Notes: a model not told the origin generated them from the sequence alone. A DNA stretch of 64,000 nt from Comamonas koreensis (GCF_021026195.1 NZ_JAJNCT010000020.1:332030-396029); one strand, 5' to 3'; positions 44,321 through 56,304 are shown, counted from the stretch's first letter. Program-made: numbers and translations.

Positions 44321-45867
44321 GATGAACAGCTGATTTCTATGTGTTGCGCCCAGTCGGGCGGGAGGGCGGCCAGGTCTTCGCAGCCGGGATGCTCTGCATA
44401 TGGTGTCGCCAGCACAGTTTGCAAGCGCTGGAACGGTGTCCAATTGCCTTGCTGCGCAGCAGTGATGGCCTCCTGGCCCAGGTGGTTGCGCAGCACATAG
44501 CGCGGGTTGGCGGCAAACATGCGCGCAGCGGTGGCGGCTGCATCGCCGGGTTGCAGCAGTGCCTGGTACTGCTCGCACCAGGTCTCAAAGGCCGCATCAC
44601 CATTGAACCAATGTGCGAGCGCCGGTAGGCGGTCATCGGCCACCGCTTGCGACAGCGCACGCCAGAACAGGCTGTAATCCGTGCGGTGCTGCTGCATCAA
44701 GGCCAGCAAGGGGTTGACCACGCTGGCCACGGCTTCGGGCGCGGTGCTGCGGGCGGGATCGAGGCCCAGCTTGGCGCCCAGCGCCCGCTGCATCGCCGGC
44801 TCCAGTGCGGTTTTGTAGCGCTCCAAAGCGGCCAGGGTGGTGGCCTCGTCGTCGATCAAGGGCAGCAGCGCCTGGCCCAGGCAGAACAGGTTCCAGTAGG
44901 CCACCTGCGGCTGGCGGGCAAAGGCATAGCGGCCACCAGTATCGCTGTGGTTGCAGATATGGTTGGCGTCGTAGTGGTCCAGAAACTGGAACGGGCCGTA
45001 GTCGATCGTCAGGCCCAGGATGCTCATGTTGTCGGTGTTCATCACGCCATGGCAAAAGCCATGGGCCTGCCACAGCGCAATCATGCGTGCGGTGCGCTCG
45101 GCCACCTCAGCCAAAAACGCGGCATAGCGCTCGCTGCTGCCACTGGCGTGTTGGGCGACCTCCGGCAGGTAGCGCTCCACGACATAGTCCGCCAGCTTGC
45201 GCAGGCTGTCCTGGTCATCGCGGGCCGCAAAATGCTCAAAATGGCCAAAGCGTACGAAGCTGGGCGCCACGCGGGCCACTACGGCAGCGGTCTCCACCGT
45301 TTCGCGGTAAATCGGCTGTGGGGAGGTGACCAGCGACAGCGCACGTGTGGTCGGCACGCCCAGCCCGTGCATCGCTTCACTGCAGAGGTATTCACGGATG
45401 GAGGAGCGCAGCACCGCGCGCCCGTCGCCCATGCGGGAATAGGGCGTCTTGCCTGCGCCTTTGAGCTGCAGCTCCAGGCCTTGGGGGGCGGTCGCCGAGC
45501 GGATCTCGCCCAGCAGAATTGCCCGTCCGTCACCCAGTTGCCCGGCCCAGTGGCCAAACTGGTGGCCGCTGTAAACGCTGGCCAGCGCATCCATGCCCGG
45601 CAGCAGCGCATTGCCGCCCAGCACCTGGGTGGCCTCGCTGCTGGCAAGCCATTCGGGGCGCAGACCCATGTCCTGGGCCAGTGCCTCATTGCGGGCATGC
45701 ATGGCCAGCTCCGGCATCGGCGTCGGTTGCAGGCGGGTGTAGAAGACTGGCGGCAGACTGGCAAAGCCGTTGTGCCATTGGGCACCAGGCTGCAGTGCCG
45801 GCACTGCAGCGCTGGGGGTGGATGCGGTGGCAGCAGCAGCCGGGCGTGTAGACATGCTTGAATCCAT
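44317..45867 (-). CDS. selO: Protein adenylyltransferase SelO
   Basis: A 516-residue pseudokinase-fold AMPylase that transfers AMP from ATP to Ser/Thr/Tyr of redox-related proteins. Family blocks in order are [23 protein letters not shown] with the glycine-rich loop, [25 protein letters not shown] containing the catalytic Asn/Asp pair, and a final ISCSS tail in which cysteine stands where animal SelO has selenocysteine. Two starts (45867, 45855) are possible. It overlaps msrB by four bases, linking an oxidative-stress AMPylase with a methionine sulfoxide reductase in one operon. Confidence 0.93.
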   Translation of the reverse strand: MDSSMSTRPAAAATASTPSAAVPALQPGAQWHNGFASLPPVFYTRLQPTPMPELAMHARNEALAQDMGLRPEWLASSEATQVLGGNALLPGMDALASVYSGHQFGHWAGQLGDGRAILLGEIRSATAPQGLELQLKGAGKTPYSRMGDGRAVLRSSIREYLCSEAMHGLGVPTTRALSLVTSPQPIYRETVETAAVVARVAPSFVRFGHFEHFAARDDQDSLRKLADYVVERYLPEVAQHASGSSERYAAFLAEVAERTARMIALWQAHGFCHGVMNTDNMSILGLTIDYGPFQFLDHYDANHICNHSDTGGRYAFARQPQVAYWNLFCLGQALLPLIDDEATTLAALERYKTALEPAMQRALGAKLGLDPARSTAPEAVASVVNPLLALMQQHRTDYSLFWRALSQAVADDRLPALAHWFNGDAAFETWCEQYQALLQPGDAAATAARMFAANPRYVLRNHLGQEAITAAQQGNWTPFQRLQTVLATPYAEHPGCEDLAALPPDWAQHIEISCSS

Positions 45868-46195
45868 GCAGCCATTGTCTGCCTTGCGGCTTTTCCCGCA
45901 TGGGCCTGTGTATATAGCCAGTCTGGGCTGCGCGTGCCGCACCAGTGCGGGTGCGCAACACTATTTGACCCTGCCCCGGGCGCAAAACCGCAGCCGCAGG
46001 CGCTTTTGTCTCTGGTGGGCCAGGAGGGCACGGTATTATGTCGGCCTGAGTTCTACCGCTTTGTTCATCAGAAAAGATCCCTGGGCCAATTGGCACCTGC
46101 CCGGCAAGCCGGGTTGGCCCCGTTTTGCGCGGGCCGACCGGTTTGTGACAGCGCAAGGCAGGTGATCGCCGCCCATCCAAGAGAAAACGAGCACT
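45868..46195. other. Divergent selO-smc spacer, 328 bp
   Basis: No gene is visible. A -10-like TATTAT (46034-46039) faces smc but has no convincing -35 partner at the right distance. Imperfect GC-rich hairpins occur throughout. The promoters of selO and smc must lie here. Confidence 0.6.
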
Positions 46196-49100
46196 GTGCG
46201 CCTCAATTCCATCAAGCTTGCTGGCTTCAAATCGTTTGCGGAGCCCACCAATTTCATGCTGCCAGGGCAACTGGTGGGCGTGGTCGGCCCCAATGGCTGC
46301 GGCAAGTCCAACATCATGGATGCGGTGCGCTGGGTGCTGGGCGAGTCCAAGGCGAGTGAGCTGCGAGGCGAGTCCATGCAGGATGTGATCTTCAACGGCA
46401 CCACGCACCGCAAGCCGGCCAGCCGCTCCAGCGTGGAGCTGGTGTTTGACAACAGCGACCACCGCGCCGGCGGCCAATGGAGCCAGTACACCGAGATCGC
46501 CGTCAAGCGGGTGCTCACGCGCGACGGCAGCAGCAGCTATTTCATCAACAACATGCCGGTGCGCCGGCGCGATGTGCAGGACGTGTTCCTGGGCACCGGC
46601 CTGGGCCCGCGTGCCTACGCCATCATCGGCCAGGGCACCATCAGCCGCATCATCGAGTCGCGCCCTGAGGAGCTGCGCCTGTTCCTGGAAGAGGCCGCAG
46701 GCGTCTCCAAGTACAAGGAGCGCCGCCGCGAGACCGAAAACCGCCTCAACGACACGCGCGAAAACCTGACCCGCGTCGAAGACATTCTGCGTGAGCTCAA
46801 TGCCAACCTCGACAAGCTGGAAAAGCAGGCCGAGGTAGCCGCCAAGTACAACGCGCTCAACGCCAGCGCCACCCTGAAGCAGCACCAGCTGTGGTTCCTG
46901 AAGCGCAGCGATGCCGAGCAAGAGCAGGAGAAGGTACGCATCGAAGGCCTCAAGGCGGTCAATGACCTGGAATCGCGCATGGCCGATCTGCGCCATGTCG
47001 AGGCCGACCTGGAAACCATCCGCCAGTCGCACTATGCTGCCGGCGACACCGTGAACCAGGCGCAGGGCAAGCTCTATGAAGCCACCGCCGAAGTCGGCCG
47101 GCTCGAAGCCGAAATCCGCTATGTCGTCGAAGGCCGCCAGCGCGTGGAGAACCGCCTGGTGCAGCTGGCCGAACAGATTGCGCAATGGACCATTCGCAAG
47201 GACGAATCCGAGGCCGAGCTGGAAAACCTGGCCGGCCAGGGCATGGATGCCGAGGAGCGCGCCGAGATGCTGGCCGCCCAGCTCGAAGAGCAAAACCTGC
47301 AGCTGCCCGATATGGAAGAAGCGCTGCGCCTGGCCCAGCAGCGCGCCAACGAGCAGCGCAGCTCCGTCACCCAGGTGCAGCAGCAGATCCAGGTGCTGGC
47401 AGCAGAGCAGCGCAGCCTGAACGAACAAAGCCGTGGGCTGGAGGTGCGCAGCGAGCGTTTGCGCAGCGACCGCAACGCGATGGCTGCGCCGGACGAGACC
47501 CGCCTGCTCAACCTGCAGCAGCAAAACGAGAAAGCGGCCGAGGCCGCCGAGATTGCCGAAGGGCGGCTGCTGGAACTGCAGGACAGCGTCCCCCAGCTCG
47601 ATGAAGCGCGGCGCAGCAAGCAGCAGCAAGTGAACCAGGAAGGCGCCAAGCAGGCCGATCTGTCGGCGCGCCTGGAAGCCCTCAAGGCGTTGCAAGAAAA
47701 GGTCAAGACCGATGGCAAGCTGCAGCCCTGGCTGGCCAAGCACGGGCTCGACGGCCTGCAGGGCCTGTGGAGCCGCATCCAGGTCGAACCCGGTTGGGAA
47801 AACGCGCTCGAAGCCGCACTGCGCGAGCGTCTGGCCGCCTTGGAAGTCAGCCGCCTGGACATGGTGCGCGGCTTTTTGGGCGCCGGTGCCCAGGATGCAC
47901 CACCGGCCCGCCTGGCTTTTTACAGCGTCCCCCAAGCACCGGCCGTGGCTCCTGCGGGCAAACTCGCGCAGCTGTCCGACTTGCTGCGCGTGCATGATGC
48001 CGGCTTACGCGCCGTGCTGGTGGACTGGCTCTGCGGCTGCTACACCTGCCCGAGCCTGGACGAGGCGCTGGCCCAGCGCAGCCGGCTGCAGGCCGGCGAC
48101 ACCATTTTTGTGCCGACCGGCCATTCCGTCAGCCTGCACAGCGTGAGCTTTTATGCGCAGGACTCCGAGCAGTCCGGCATGCTCGCCCGGGCCCAGGAAA
48201 TTGAACATCTGGAAAAAGAACTGCGCGCCCAATCGCTGATCGGCGAAGAGGCGCGCAATGCGCTGGTGCGTGCCGAGAGCGCCTATGCCGATGCCTCTCA
48301 GCGCCTGGTGGCCGTGCGCGCCGAGGCCGCACAAACCCGCAACCGCGCCCATGAGCTGCAGGTGGAGACCTTGCGCCTGACCCAGCTGGCCGAGCAGGCC
48401 CGTGCCCGTGCGGCCCAGATCGACACCGACCTGGGCGAGGTGGTGCAGCAGCTCGAAGAGATCCAGGAGCGCCGGATTGCGGCCGAGGCCCGGTTTGAAG
48501 AGCTGGACATGCAGCTGGCCGACAGCCAGGAGCGCCACGCTCAGCTCGACGAAACCGTCTACGAGTCCGAGCGCAAGCTGGCCAGCGCCCGTGAGCAGTT
48601 GCGCGCGCTGGAGCGCCAGTCACAGGAAGCGGTGTTTGGCCAGCGCAGCATGGAGGCGCGCCGCGCCGAGCTCAACCGCACGATGGAAACGGCGATGCAG
48701 CAGGCCAAGGCTCTGGGCGAAGAGCAATTGCGTGCGCAAGAGGAGCAAAAGCGACTCAACGACGCGGCAGCCCAGGGTGGCCTGCAAGATGCGCTGAACC
48801 TGAAGATGGAGCGCGAGAAGGACCTGGCCGCACGCCGCAGCGAGTACGACGACCTGACGGCCCGGCTGCGCAGCAGCGATGAGCGCCGTCAGCAGTTTGA
48901 GCGCGAGCTGCAGCCGCTGCGCGACCGCATCACCGAGTTCAAGCTCAAGGAGCAGGCCGCGCAACTGGGCCTGGAGCAGTACACGACCTTGCTGCAGGAA
49001 GCTCAGGCGGATCTGGAGGTCATTGCCGCGTCGGTCAAGGATGGCCAGGTGCGCCTGACTGGTCTGCAAGGCGAAATCGACCGCCTGCACCGCGAGATTG

Positions 49101-49723
49101 AAGCGCTGGGCGCCGTCAATCTGGCGGCCCTGGATGAGTTGAACCATGCCCGTGAGCGCAAGACCTTTCTCGACTCGCAGATGGAAGACCTGACCCAGGC
49201 CATGACGACCCTGGAAGACGCCATCAAGAAGATCGATGCCGAAACCCGGCAGCTGCTCTCGGGCACCTTCGACACCGTCAACAGCCATTTTGGCCGCATG
49301 TTCCCCGAGCTGTTTGGCGGCGGCCAGGCCAAGCTGATCATCACTGGTGACGAGATTCTGGACTCGGGCGTGCAGGTGATGGCCCAGCCGCCTGGCAAGA
49401 AGAACCAGACCATCCATTTGCTGTCGGGCGGTGAGAAAGCACTGACCGCGATTGCGCTGGTGTTTGCGATCTTCCAGCTGAACCCGGCGCCTTTCTGTCT
49501 GCTCGATGAGGTGGACGCGCCGCTCGACGATGCCAACACCGAGCGCTATGCCAAGCTGGTGGCCTCGATGAGCCGCAGCACGCAGTTCCTCTTCATCAGC
49601 CACAACAAGATCGCGATGGAGATCGCCCAGCAGCTGATTGGTGTGACAATGCAGGAGCAGGGCGTCTCGCGCATTGTGGCCGTGGATATGGAATCTGCCT
49701 TGTCGATGGCGGATTCGGCGTGA
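46196..49723 (+). CDS. smc: Chromosome segregation protein SMC
   Basis: A 1175-residue condensin subunit that organises and segregates the nucleoid with ScpA/ScpB. Walker A is VVGPNGCGKSNI (29-40) in the N-terminal head. Two long Glu/Gln/Ala-rich coiled coils flank a hinge around residues 500-650 (LQGLWSRIQVEPGWENALEAAL). The C-terminal head has the signature HLLSGGEKALTAIAL and Walker B FCLLDEVDAPLDDANTERY. The start is GTG 46196, directly before the conserved MRLNSIKLAGFKSF-type opening, with GAGAAAACGAG upstream. zipA follows after 22 bases. Confidence 0.96.
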   Translation: MRLNSIKLAGFKSFAEPTNFMLPGQLVGVVGPNGCGKSNIMDAVRWVLGESKASELRGESMQDVIFNGTTHRKPASRSSVELVFDNSDHRAGGQWSQYTEIAVKRVLTRDGSSSYFINNMPVRRRDVQDVFLGTGLGPRAYAIIGQGTISRIIESRPEELRLFLEEAAGVSKYKERRRETENRLNDTRENLTRVEDILRELNANLDKLEKQAEVAAKYNALNASATLKQHQLWFLKRSDAEQEQEKVRIEGLKAVNDLESRMADLRHVEADLETIRQSHYAAGDTVNQAQGKLYEATAEVGRLEAEIRYVVEGRQRVENRLVQLAEQIAQWTIRKDESEAELENLAGQGMDAEERAEMLAAQLEEQNLQLPDMEEALRLAQQRANEQRSSVTQVQQQIQVLAAEQRSLNEQSRGLEVRSERLRSDRNAMAAPDETRLLNLQQQNEKAAEAAEIAEGRLLELQDSVPQLDEARRSKQQQVNQEGAKQADLSARLEALKALQEKVKTDGKLQPWLAKHGLDGLQGLWSRIQVEPGWENALEAALRERLAALEVSRLDMVRGFLGAGAQDAPPARLAFYSVPQAPAVAPAGKLAQLSDLLRVHDAGLRAVLVDWLCGCYTCPSLDEALAQRSRLQAGDTIFVPTGHSVSLHSVSFYAQDSEQSGMLARAQEIEHLEKELRAQSLIGEEARNALVRAESAYADASQRLVAVRAEAAQTRNRAHELQVETLRLTQLAEQARARAAQIDTDLGEVVQQLEEIQERRIAAEARFEELDMQLADSQERHAQLDETVYESERKLASAREQLRALERQSQEAVFGQRSMEARRAELNRTMETAMQQAKALGEEQLRAQEEQKRLNDAAAQGGLQDALNLKMEREKDLAARRSEYDDLTARLRSSDERRQQFERELQPLRDRITEFKLKEQAAQLGLEQYTTLLQEAQADLEVIAASVKDGQVRLTGLQGEIDRLHREIEALGAVNLAALDELNHARERKTFLDSQMEDLTQAMTTLEDAIKKIDAETRQLLSGTFDTVNSHFGRMFPELFGGGQAKLIITGDEILDSGVQVMAQPPGKKNQTIHLLSGGEKALTAIALVFAIFQLNPAPFCLLDEVDAPLDDANTERYAKLVASMSRSTQFLFISHNKIAMEIAQQLIGVTMQEQGVSRIVAVDMESALSMADSA

Positions 49724-49745
49724 TAGATTTTTAGAACGAAAACGT

Positions 49746-50879
49746 ATGAGTAATTTTCAACTGGCGTTGGTGATCACCTTTGGGGTCATTCTGGTTTTGT
49801 ACATCGCCTACAACACCTGGTCGGCACGCCGCAATGAGCCCAAGAAACCCCGGCCCGAGGAGCCCGGCCAGAGCGGCGATTCCGAGCTGCGCTACGAGCC
49901 CGGCTTTGATGGCCGCGCAGCGTCGTCGGCCACCGGCGACCCGGTGCTGGATGCGCAGCTGGGCGGCCAAGGCCCCCGCCTGAGCGGCCACAGCGCTGAG
50001 GCTTTTGGCGCAGGCGCCGTGGCGCGCAGCGGCAACCCCGGCACCTACCTGGGCGACCGCCAGCAAATCCTCGACCCACTCACCGATGCGATCGCCACCA
50101 TCCACACCGATGGCATCGTCTCCGGCAATGCCGCCATTGCGGCCATGCCCAGCAGCTTTCGCGCTGGCAACAAGGCCTTCAACATCGAAGGCCTGAACGA
50201 AACCAGCCAGACCTGGGAGCTGCCACGCGCAGGTGCCCGCTACACCGGCTTCCAGGCCGGCGTGCAACTGGCCAACCGCCATGGCCCGATGAACGAGATC
50301 GAGTTTTCCGAGTTCGTCACCAAGGTCCAGCAGTTTGCCGACACCATTGGTGCCGCGCAGGACACGCCCGACATGCTGCAGGAAGTGGCTCGGGCCCGCG
50401 AGCTCGACGCTTTTGCCAGCGAGCATGATGCGCAGCTGGCCTTCATGCTGCGCGCCAAGCGCGCCTCCTGGAGCCCCGGCTATGTGGCCCAGGTGGCGGC
50501 CAAGCATGGCTTTGTGCCGGCAGGCCCTGGCCGCATGGTGATGCCCTCGGGCATCGAGCAGATGCCTCCCATTCTGGCGCTGACCTATGATGCGCAGGCG
50601 GCACTGGCCGACGACCCGGAAGCCAGCGCCTTGCGCGATGTGTTGCTGAGCCTGGATGTGCCACATGTGGCCCGCAGCGAAAAGCCTTTCGACAAGATGC
50701 GCACGGCTGCCGAAGCGCTTTGCGCCGAGATGGACGGTGTCATCTGCGACCAGAACGGCACGCCCTTGCCGATCATGGTGGTGGACCCCATCGCCCAGGA
50801 TCTGGAAAACCTCTACGACCAGCTCGAGCAGCGCGATCTGGCAGCGGGCTCGCTGGCTGCACGGCGCCTGTTCAGCTAA
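49746..50879 (+). CDS. zipA: Cell division protein ZipA
   Basis: A 377-residue divisome protein that anchors FtsZ to the inner membrane. Helix 1 at residues 5-24 (QLALVITFGVILVLYIAYN) is the N-out anchor, followed by a basic and Pro/Glu-rich linker. The C-terminal ZipA domain spans about 235-375 with FSEFVTKVQQFADTIGAA-type blocks. ATG 49746 gives the standard anchor; the in-frame region before it lies inside smc. It is 22 bases after smc and followed by a clear terminator, with ligA next. The smc-zipA-ligA order is typical of the Burkholderiales. Confidence 0.9.
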   Translation: MSNFQLALVITFGVILVLYIAYNTWSARRNEPKKPRPEEPGQSGDSELRYEPGFDGRAASSATGDPVLDAQLGGQGPRLSGHSAEAFGAGAVARSGNPGTYLGDRQQILDPLTDAIATIHTDGIVSGNAAIAAMPSSFRAGNKAFNIEGLNETSQTWELPRAGARYTGFQAGVQLANRHGPMNEIEFSEFVTKVQQFADTIGAAQDTPDMLQEVARARELDAFASEHDAQLAFMLRAKRASWSPGYVAQVAAKHGFVPAGPGRMVMPSGIEQMPPILALTYDAQAALADDPEASALRDVLLSLDVPHVARSEKPFDKMRTAAEALCAEMDGVICDQNGTPLPIMVVDPIAQDLENLYDQLEQRDLAAGSLAARRLFS

Positions 50880-53126
<2,247 letters not shown>

Positions 53127-53241
53127 TCTGGCATGCATGGTTCAATGGGCTGCGCTGCATAGCAGTTGCTGCAGCCTTCGGGATAGGGGCTTTCTCTGAC
53201 ATCGGCAGGCCGCAGATGTCAATACGATGAAAAACGCCAGT

Positions 53242-53271
53242 GGCTGCCATCCGGCGGCCCTGCTTTTTTTT
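53242..53271 (+). terminator. Possible terminator of ligA
   Basis: A 7-bp stem GGCTGCC / GGCGGCC (one G-U pair) with an ATCC loop, then CTGC and eight Ts, 116 bases beyond the ligA stop. It sits just before the GTG of the histone-like gene. Confidence 0.5.
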
Positions 53272-53287
53272 ATGCAGAGGAGATGCC

Positions 53288-54052
53288 GTGAGCTATACCC
53301 TGAGACAAGTTCAGACCTTGCTGACCAAGCCGGAACTGGAGCTGTTCCAAGCCAGCCGTGCCAATGCAATCAAGGAGCTGACCGAGCGTCAGCTCAGCAG
53401 CAAAATCACCCGCACCCGTACCTTGCGCGCCAAGTACCGCGACCTCTATCAGCGCCAGACGGTGAAAACCCAGAAAGGGCCAGCGGCTGCGCGTCGGCCC
53501 GCTGGCAATGACAACAACCGCACCGAAGTGAAGGCCGACGTCATGCAAGAGGTGCTGGGCCGTTTCGAAGAGCGCCTTGCCAAGGTACAGGCCGATGCCA
53601 CGAAAGCGGCTGCCAAGACCGCCGCCGTGAAAAGTAGCAAGCCCGCGCCCGCAAAGAGCGCGGCCAAAAAGCCCGCTGCTGCGGCCAAGACAACCGCAGC
53701 AGCTGCTCCACGCAAGAAAGCGGCCAAGTCCATCACCAAGGCATCCCCTGCCAAGGCGGTCAAAGCTGCTGCAGTGAAGAAAGCCAGCGGCGCTCGCAAG
53801 GCTGCCTCCAAGGCCGCTGTGAAGAAAACCGCCTCGTCGTCTGCGGCTCCGGCCAAAGCGTCAAAGACCGCAGCGAACACCCCGAAAGTGGCCGGCAACG
53901 CAACGGCTGCAGCACAAGGGGCTGTGCCCACCACACAACCAGCAGCAGCCAGCCGGGGCAATCCCATCAAGGCCAAGCCCGTGAACAAGAAGATCCAGGC
54001 CAGCAGCCAGTCCAGAACACGAGCGGCGCAGGCCAAGCGCGACAGCCGCTGA
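53288..54052 (+). CDS. Histone H1-like Lys/Ala/Ser-rich protein
   Basis: A 254-residue strongly basic protein. Residues 1-95 are a folded, conserved-looking head with SYTLRQVQTLLTKPELELFQ and TRTLRAKYRDLYQRQ. From about residue 105 to the end the protein is a low-complexity tail of repeating Ala-Ala-Lys/Ala-Lys-Lys blocks, like the C-terminal tail of eukaryotic histone H1 and of AlgP/BpH1-type bacterial proteins. It probably binds DNA non-specifically. GTG 53288 is the start, with AGAGGAG eight bases before it. A strong terminator follows. Tail composition is directly seen; the role is by analogy. Confidence 0.8.
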   Translation: MSYTLRQVQTLLTKPELELFQASRANAIKELTERQLSSKITRTRTLRAKYRDLYQRQTVKTQKGPAAARRPAGNDNNRTEVKADVMQEVLGRFEERLAKVQADATKAAAKTAAVKSSKPAPAKSAAKKPAAAAKTTAAAAPRKKAAKSITKASPAKAVKAAAVKKASGARKAASKAAVKKTASSSAAPAKASKTAANTPKVAGNATAAAQGAVPTTQPAAASRGNPIKAKPVNKKIQASSQSRTRAAQAKRDSR

Positions 54053-54065
54053 CCCGAGCGCAAAG

Positions 54066-54102
54066 AAAAGCCGTACCCACCTCGCGTCGGGTACGGCTTT
54101 TT
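54066..54102. terminator. Strong hairpin terminator, probably bidirectional
   Basis: A 13-bp perfect stem AAAAGCCGTACCC / GGGTACGGCTTTT (54066-54078 with 54089-54101) with T-runs on both strands, between the histone-like gene and the convergent exported protein gene. Confidence 0.9.
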
Positions 54103-54156
54103 GTCGACGATCTCAGCGGTGATTCAGCTGCTGGATGGACATCCTCCGCCTTGGGC

Positions 54157-54702
54157 TCAAGGTTTCGGCTTCTTGGCGGCTGGGCTTGGGGCCGCCGCTG
54201 GCTGCTGTGCCTTGGCGTAGGCCTTGCTCATCATCTCGCGCAGCAGGCCGGAGCTCGACTGCTGCATCACACGATTGATATCGGCCTGCTTGCTTTGCAT
54301 CAGCTGCGCATGCGGCGATTGGGGGCCTTGGTCCAGCAACGACTGTAGTTGCACCTCATTGAAGCTCTGCGCATAGGCGGCAGCCAGCTGGGTATCCCAG
54401 CGCTTTTGGTAGTCGGCCGCGACCGAGCGCGTGGCGGCAATCATTGCCTGGCCGGCTTGCTGCTGGCCCATCTTGTCGATCAAGGCCTGGTACTCGGGCG
54501 ACTTGGCGGCAATCTGCAGGCCCACTTGCGGCAGGCTGTGGCCGAGCTTGTATTTCTCGACCAGGGCCAGCGCCAGGTCTTGCAGCTTGGCGGCGTGGGC
54601 GAGGCCAGGTAGCCATGCACTGGCAGCAGCTACGGCGGGCAATGCCATGCCGCCGAGCAGACGGCGGCGGACTGAGGAGGTGCGGGTAAAGGTAGAAGTC
54701 AT
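54157..54702 (-). CDS. Exported protein, DUF2059-like
   Basis: A 181-residue secreted protein. The leader SVRRRLLGGMALPAVAAASAWLPGLAHAA has a twin-arginine-like S-V-R-R-R-L-L and an Ala-x-Ala cleavage site near residue 37. The mature part is helical: LVEKYKLGHSLPQ, then DKMGQQQAGQAMIAATRSVAADYQKRWD, then LAAAYAQSFNEVQLQSLLDQG, resembling DUF2059 proteins. It ends in a Pro/Ala/Lys tail. Function unknown. The NUDIX gene is 14 bases upstream on the same strand, so both may be cotranscribed. Confidence 0.7.
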   Translation of the reverse strand: MTSTFTRTSSVRRRLLGGMALPAVAAASAWLPGLAHAAKLQDLALALVEKYKLGHSLPQVGLQIAAKSPEYQALIDKMGQQQAGQAMIAATRSVAADYQKRWDTQLAAAYAQSFNEVQLQSLLDQGPQSPHAQLMQSKQADINRVMQQSSSGLLREMMSKAYAKAQQPAAAPSPAAKKPKP

Positions 54703-54716
54703 GGCTTGCAGTCTAT

Positions 54717-55328
54717 TCAGGAAGCAGTCGAGGCCGTGGAGGCTTCGGCAGGCTGGGGCGGCACTAGAGGGCCAGCTGGCGTCTCCAGATCAATTACATG
54801 GATGCCGAATGCACCGCGCTTGCGGTCTTCAAAATAGCGCTGCAAGGTGACTTTGACAGTGCGGAAGGCGATCTGGTCCCAGGGAATCTCGGCTTCGCTG
54901 AAGAGCCGGGCTTCGATGGTCTCCCAGCCGGGGTTGAATTCTGTGCTTTGCAGCTGCGCCAGGTAGAACAGGTGCACCTGGCCGACATATGGCACATTGA
55001 CGAGCGAGAACAGCGGGCCCATTGTGATGTCTGCGCCGGCTTCCTCATCCGTCTCGCGCTCGGCGCCCTGGCCAGTAGTTTCGTCCAGCTCCATAAAGCC
55101 GGCTGGCAAGGTCCAGTAGCCTTTGCGCGGTTCGATATTGCGCAGACAGAGCAGCACCTTGTCGTCCATATAGGGGACGGTACCCACCACGTTCAGAGGG
55201 TTCTCATAGTGCACGGTATGGCAGGCCGGGCAGATCGCGCGGATCTTGGTGTCGCCGTCATCGGGCAGGCGGTGCTCAACCTGGGTGCCGCAGCGGCGGC
55301 AAAAATCAACGGGGGCGCGTGAGGTCAT
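54717..55328 (-). CDS. NUDIX hydrolase with N-terminal zinc ribbon
   Basis: A 203-residue pyrophosphohydrolase. FCRRCGTQVEHR and ICPACHTVHYENP supply four zinc-ribbon cysteines (about 9-45), as in NudC-like enzymes. The Nudix box is GFMELDETTGQGAERETDEEAGA (about 76-98) with the invariant G-x5-E-x7-RE-x2-EE-x-G pattern. NudC-type enzymes hydrolyse NADH or decap NAD-RNA, but the SQPWPFPxS NADH motif is not seen, so the substrate is open. It lies 14 bases upstream of the exported protein gene and after the FAH-family gene's terminator. Confidence 0.9.
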   Translation of the reverse strand: MTSRAPVDFCRRCGTQVEHRLPDDGDTKIRAICPACHTVHYENPLNVVGTVPYMDDKVLLCLRNIEPRKGYWTLPAGFMELDETTGQGAERETDEEAGADITMGPLFSLVNVPYVGQVHLFYLAQLQSTEFNPGWETIEARLFSEAEIPWDQIAFRTVKVTLQRYFEDRKRGAFGIHVIDLETPAGPLVPPQPAEASTASTAS

Positions 55329-55373
55329 GCGGTCTATTGTGCGTCAAGCCTGCGTTGCTCGCGGCAAGGGGCG

Positions 55374-55402
55374 AAAAAAAGCGCCACCGCAGCGGGTGGC
55401 GC
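55374..55402 (-). terminator. Rho-independent terminator of the FAH-family gene
   Basis: An 8-bp perfect stem GCGCCACC / GGTGGCGC (55381-55388 with 55395-55402). Read on the minus strand it is followed by seven Ts, 13 bases after the stop. Confidence 0.92.
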
Positions 55403-55414
55403 GTTGTCCTGGTA

Positions 55415-56113
55415 TTACACCAGTTCGATCTTCAGCGAGGGCAGGCCGGTCACGCCGCCTTCCAGCACATCGCCCTTGACGACGGCAGCCACGCCTTCTG
55501 GCGTGCCGGTGAAGATCAGGTCGCCGGCTTGCAGCTCCCAGGCTTGCGAGATCACTTCAATGGTCTCGGCAATGTTCCAGATCAGCTTTTGCACATTGCT
55601 GTGCTGGCGTTCAACGCCGTTGACCTTGAGCCAGATCTCGGCATGGTTGACATCGCCCGCCTGGGCGGCGGGCACCAGGGCTGCGATGGGCGCGCTGCCT
55701 TCAAAGGCCTTGCCGATTTCCCAAGGACGGCCTTGCTTCTTCATCTCGTTTTGCAGGTCGCGGCGGGTCATGTCCAGTCCGACGCCATAGCCCCAGATAT
55801 GCGCAGCCGCATCGGCTGCAGCAATGTTCTTGCCGCCCTTGCCGATGGCTACCACCAGCTCGATCTCGTGGTGCAGGTTGCTGGTGAGCGTTGGGTAGGC
55901 GATCTGGCCGGTGCTGCCGGTGGCGACAGGCACCACCGCATCGGCGGGCTTCATGAAGAAGAAGGGCGCCTCACGGCCGGTAAAGCCCATTTCCTTGGCA
56001 TGATCTTCATAGTTGCGGCCCACGCAGTAGACGCGGCGCACGGGGAACAGCTGGTCGCTGCCTTGGACAGGCACGCTCGTTGGCGCGGCTGGGGGAATGA
56101 CGTATTGGCTCAT
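55415..56113 (-). CDS. Fumarylacetoacetate hydrolase-family protein, probably fumarylpyruvate hydrolase
   Basis: A 232-residue FAH-fold metal hydrolase. VYCVGRNYEDHAKEMG (about 34-49) holds the catalytic histidine, PFFFMKPADAVV and HHEIELVVAIGKGG the metal-binding acids, and YGVGLDMTRRDLQNEMKKQG the substrate loop. The length and the divergently placed maleylpyruvate/maleylacetoacetate isomerase suggest the final gentisate or homogentisate step (NagK-like), although no ring-cleaving dioxygenase is in the window. ATG 56113 was chosen; a longer in-frame start adds unlike residues. A terminator follows. Confidence 0.85.
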   Translation of the reverse strand: MSQYVIPPAAPTSVPVQGSDQLFPVRRVYCVGRNYEDHAKEMGFTGREAPFFFMKPADAVVPVATGSTGQIAYPTLTSNLHHEIELVVAIGKGGKNIAAADAAAHIWGYGVGLDMTRRDLQNEMKKQGRPWEIGKAFEGSAPIAALVPAAQAGDVNHAEIWLKVNGVERQHSNVQKLIWNIAETIEVISQAWELQAGDLIFTGTPEGVAAVVKGDVLEGGVTGLPSLKIELV

Positions 56114-56304
56114 GCTGGACTTTGGTTGGAGGCGGAGAAATACCGCCCGGTTGAAGCGGTGCCAAAAATTATGCGGCAAAACACATTGCTCTGCAGGCTC
56201 TCCGCACGGGCTGTTGCTGGTCTTGGCATGCGAGACGGCGACAGCTGTCATGCCGGCGACTGGCTCATTCGCGGCCGCAGCGCCCTGCGTTATGCTCGGT
56301 CGCC

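Noticed and set aside
44317-44345. Selenocysteine in SelO
   Set aside because: The C-terminal position is encoded by a normal cysteine codon (ISCSS) with no in-frame TGA before the stop.
45686-47995. 769-codon minus-strand open frame across the selO-smc spacer and smc
   Set aside because: Crosses a promoter region and opposes the SMC head; composition typical of shadow frames.
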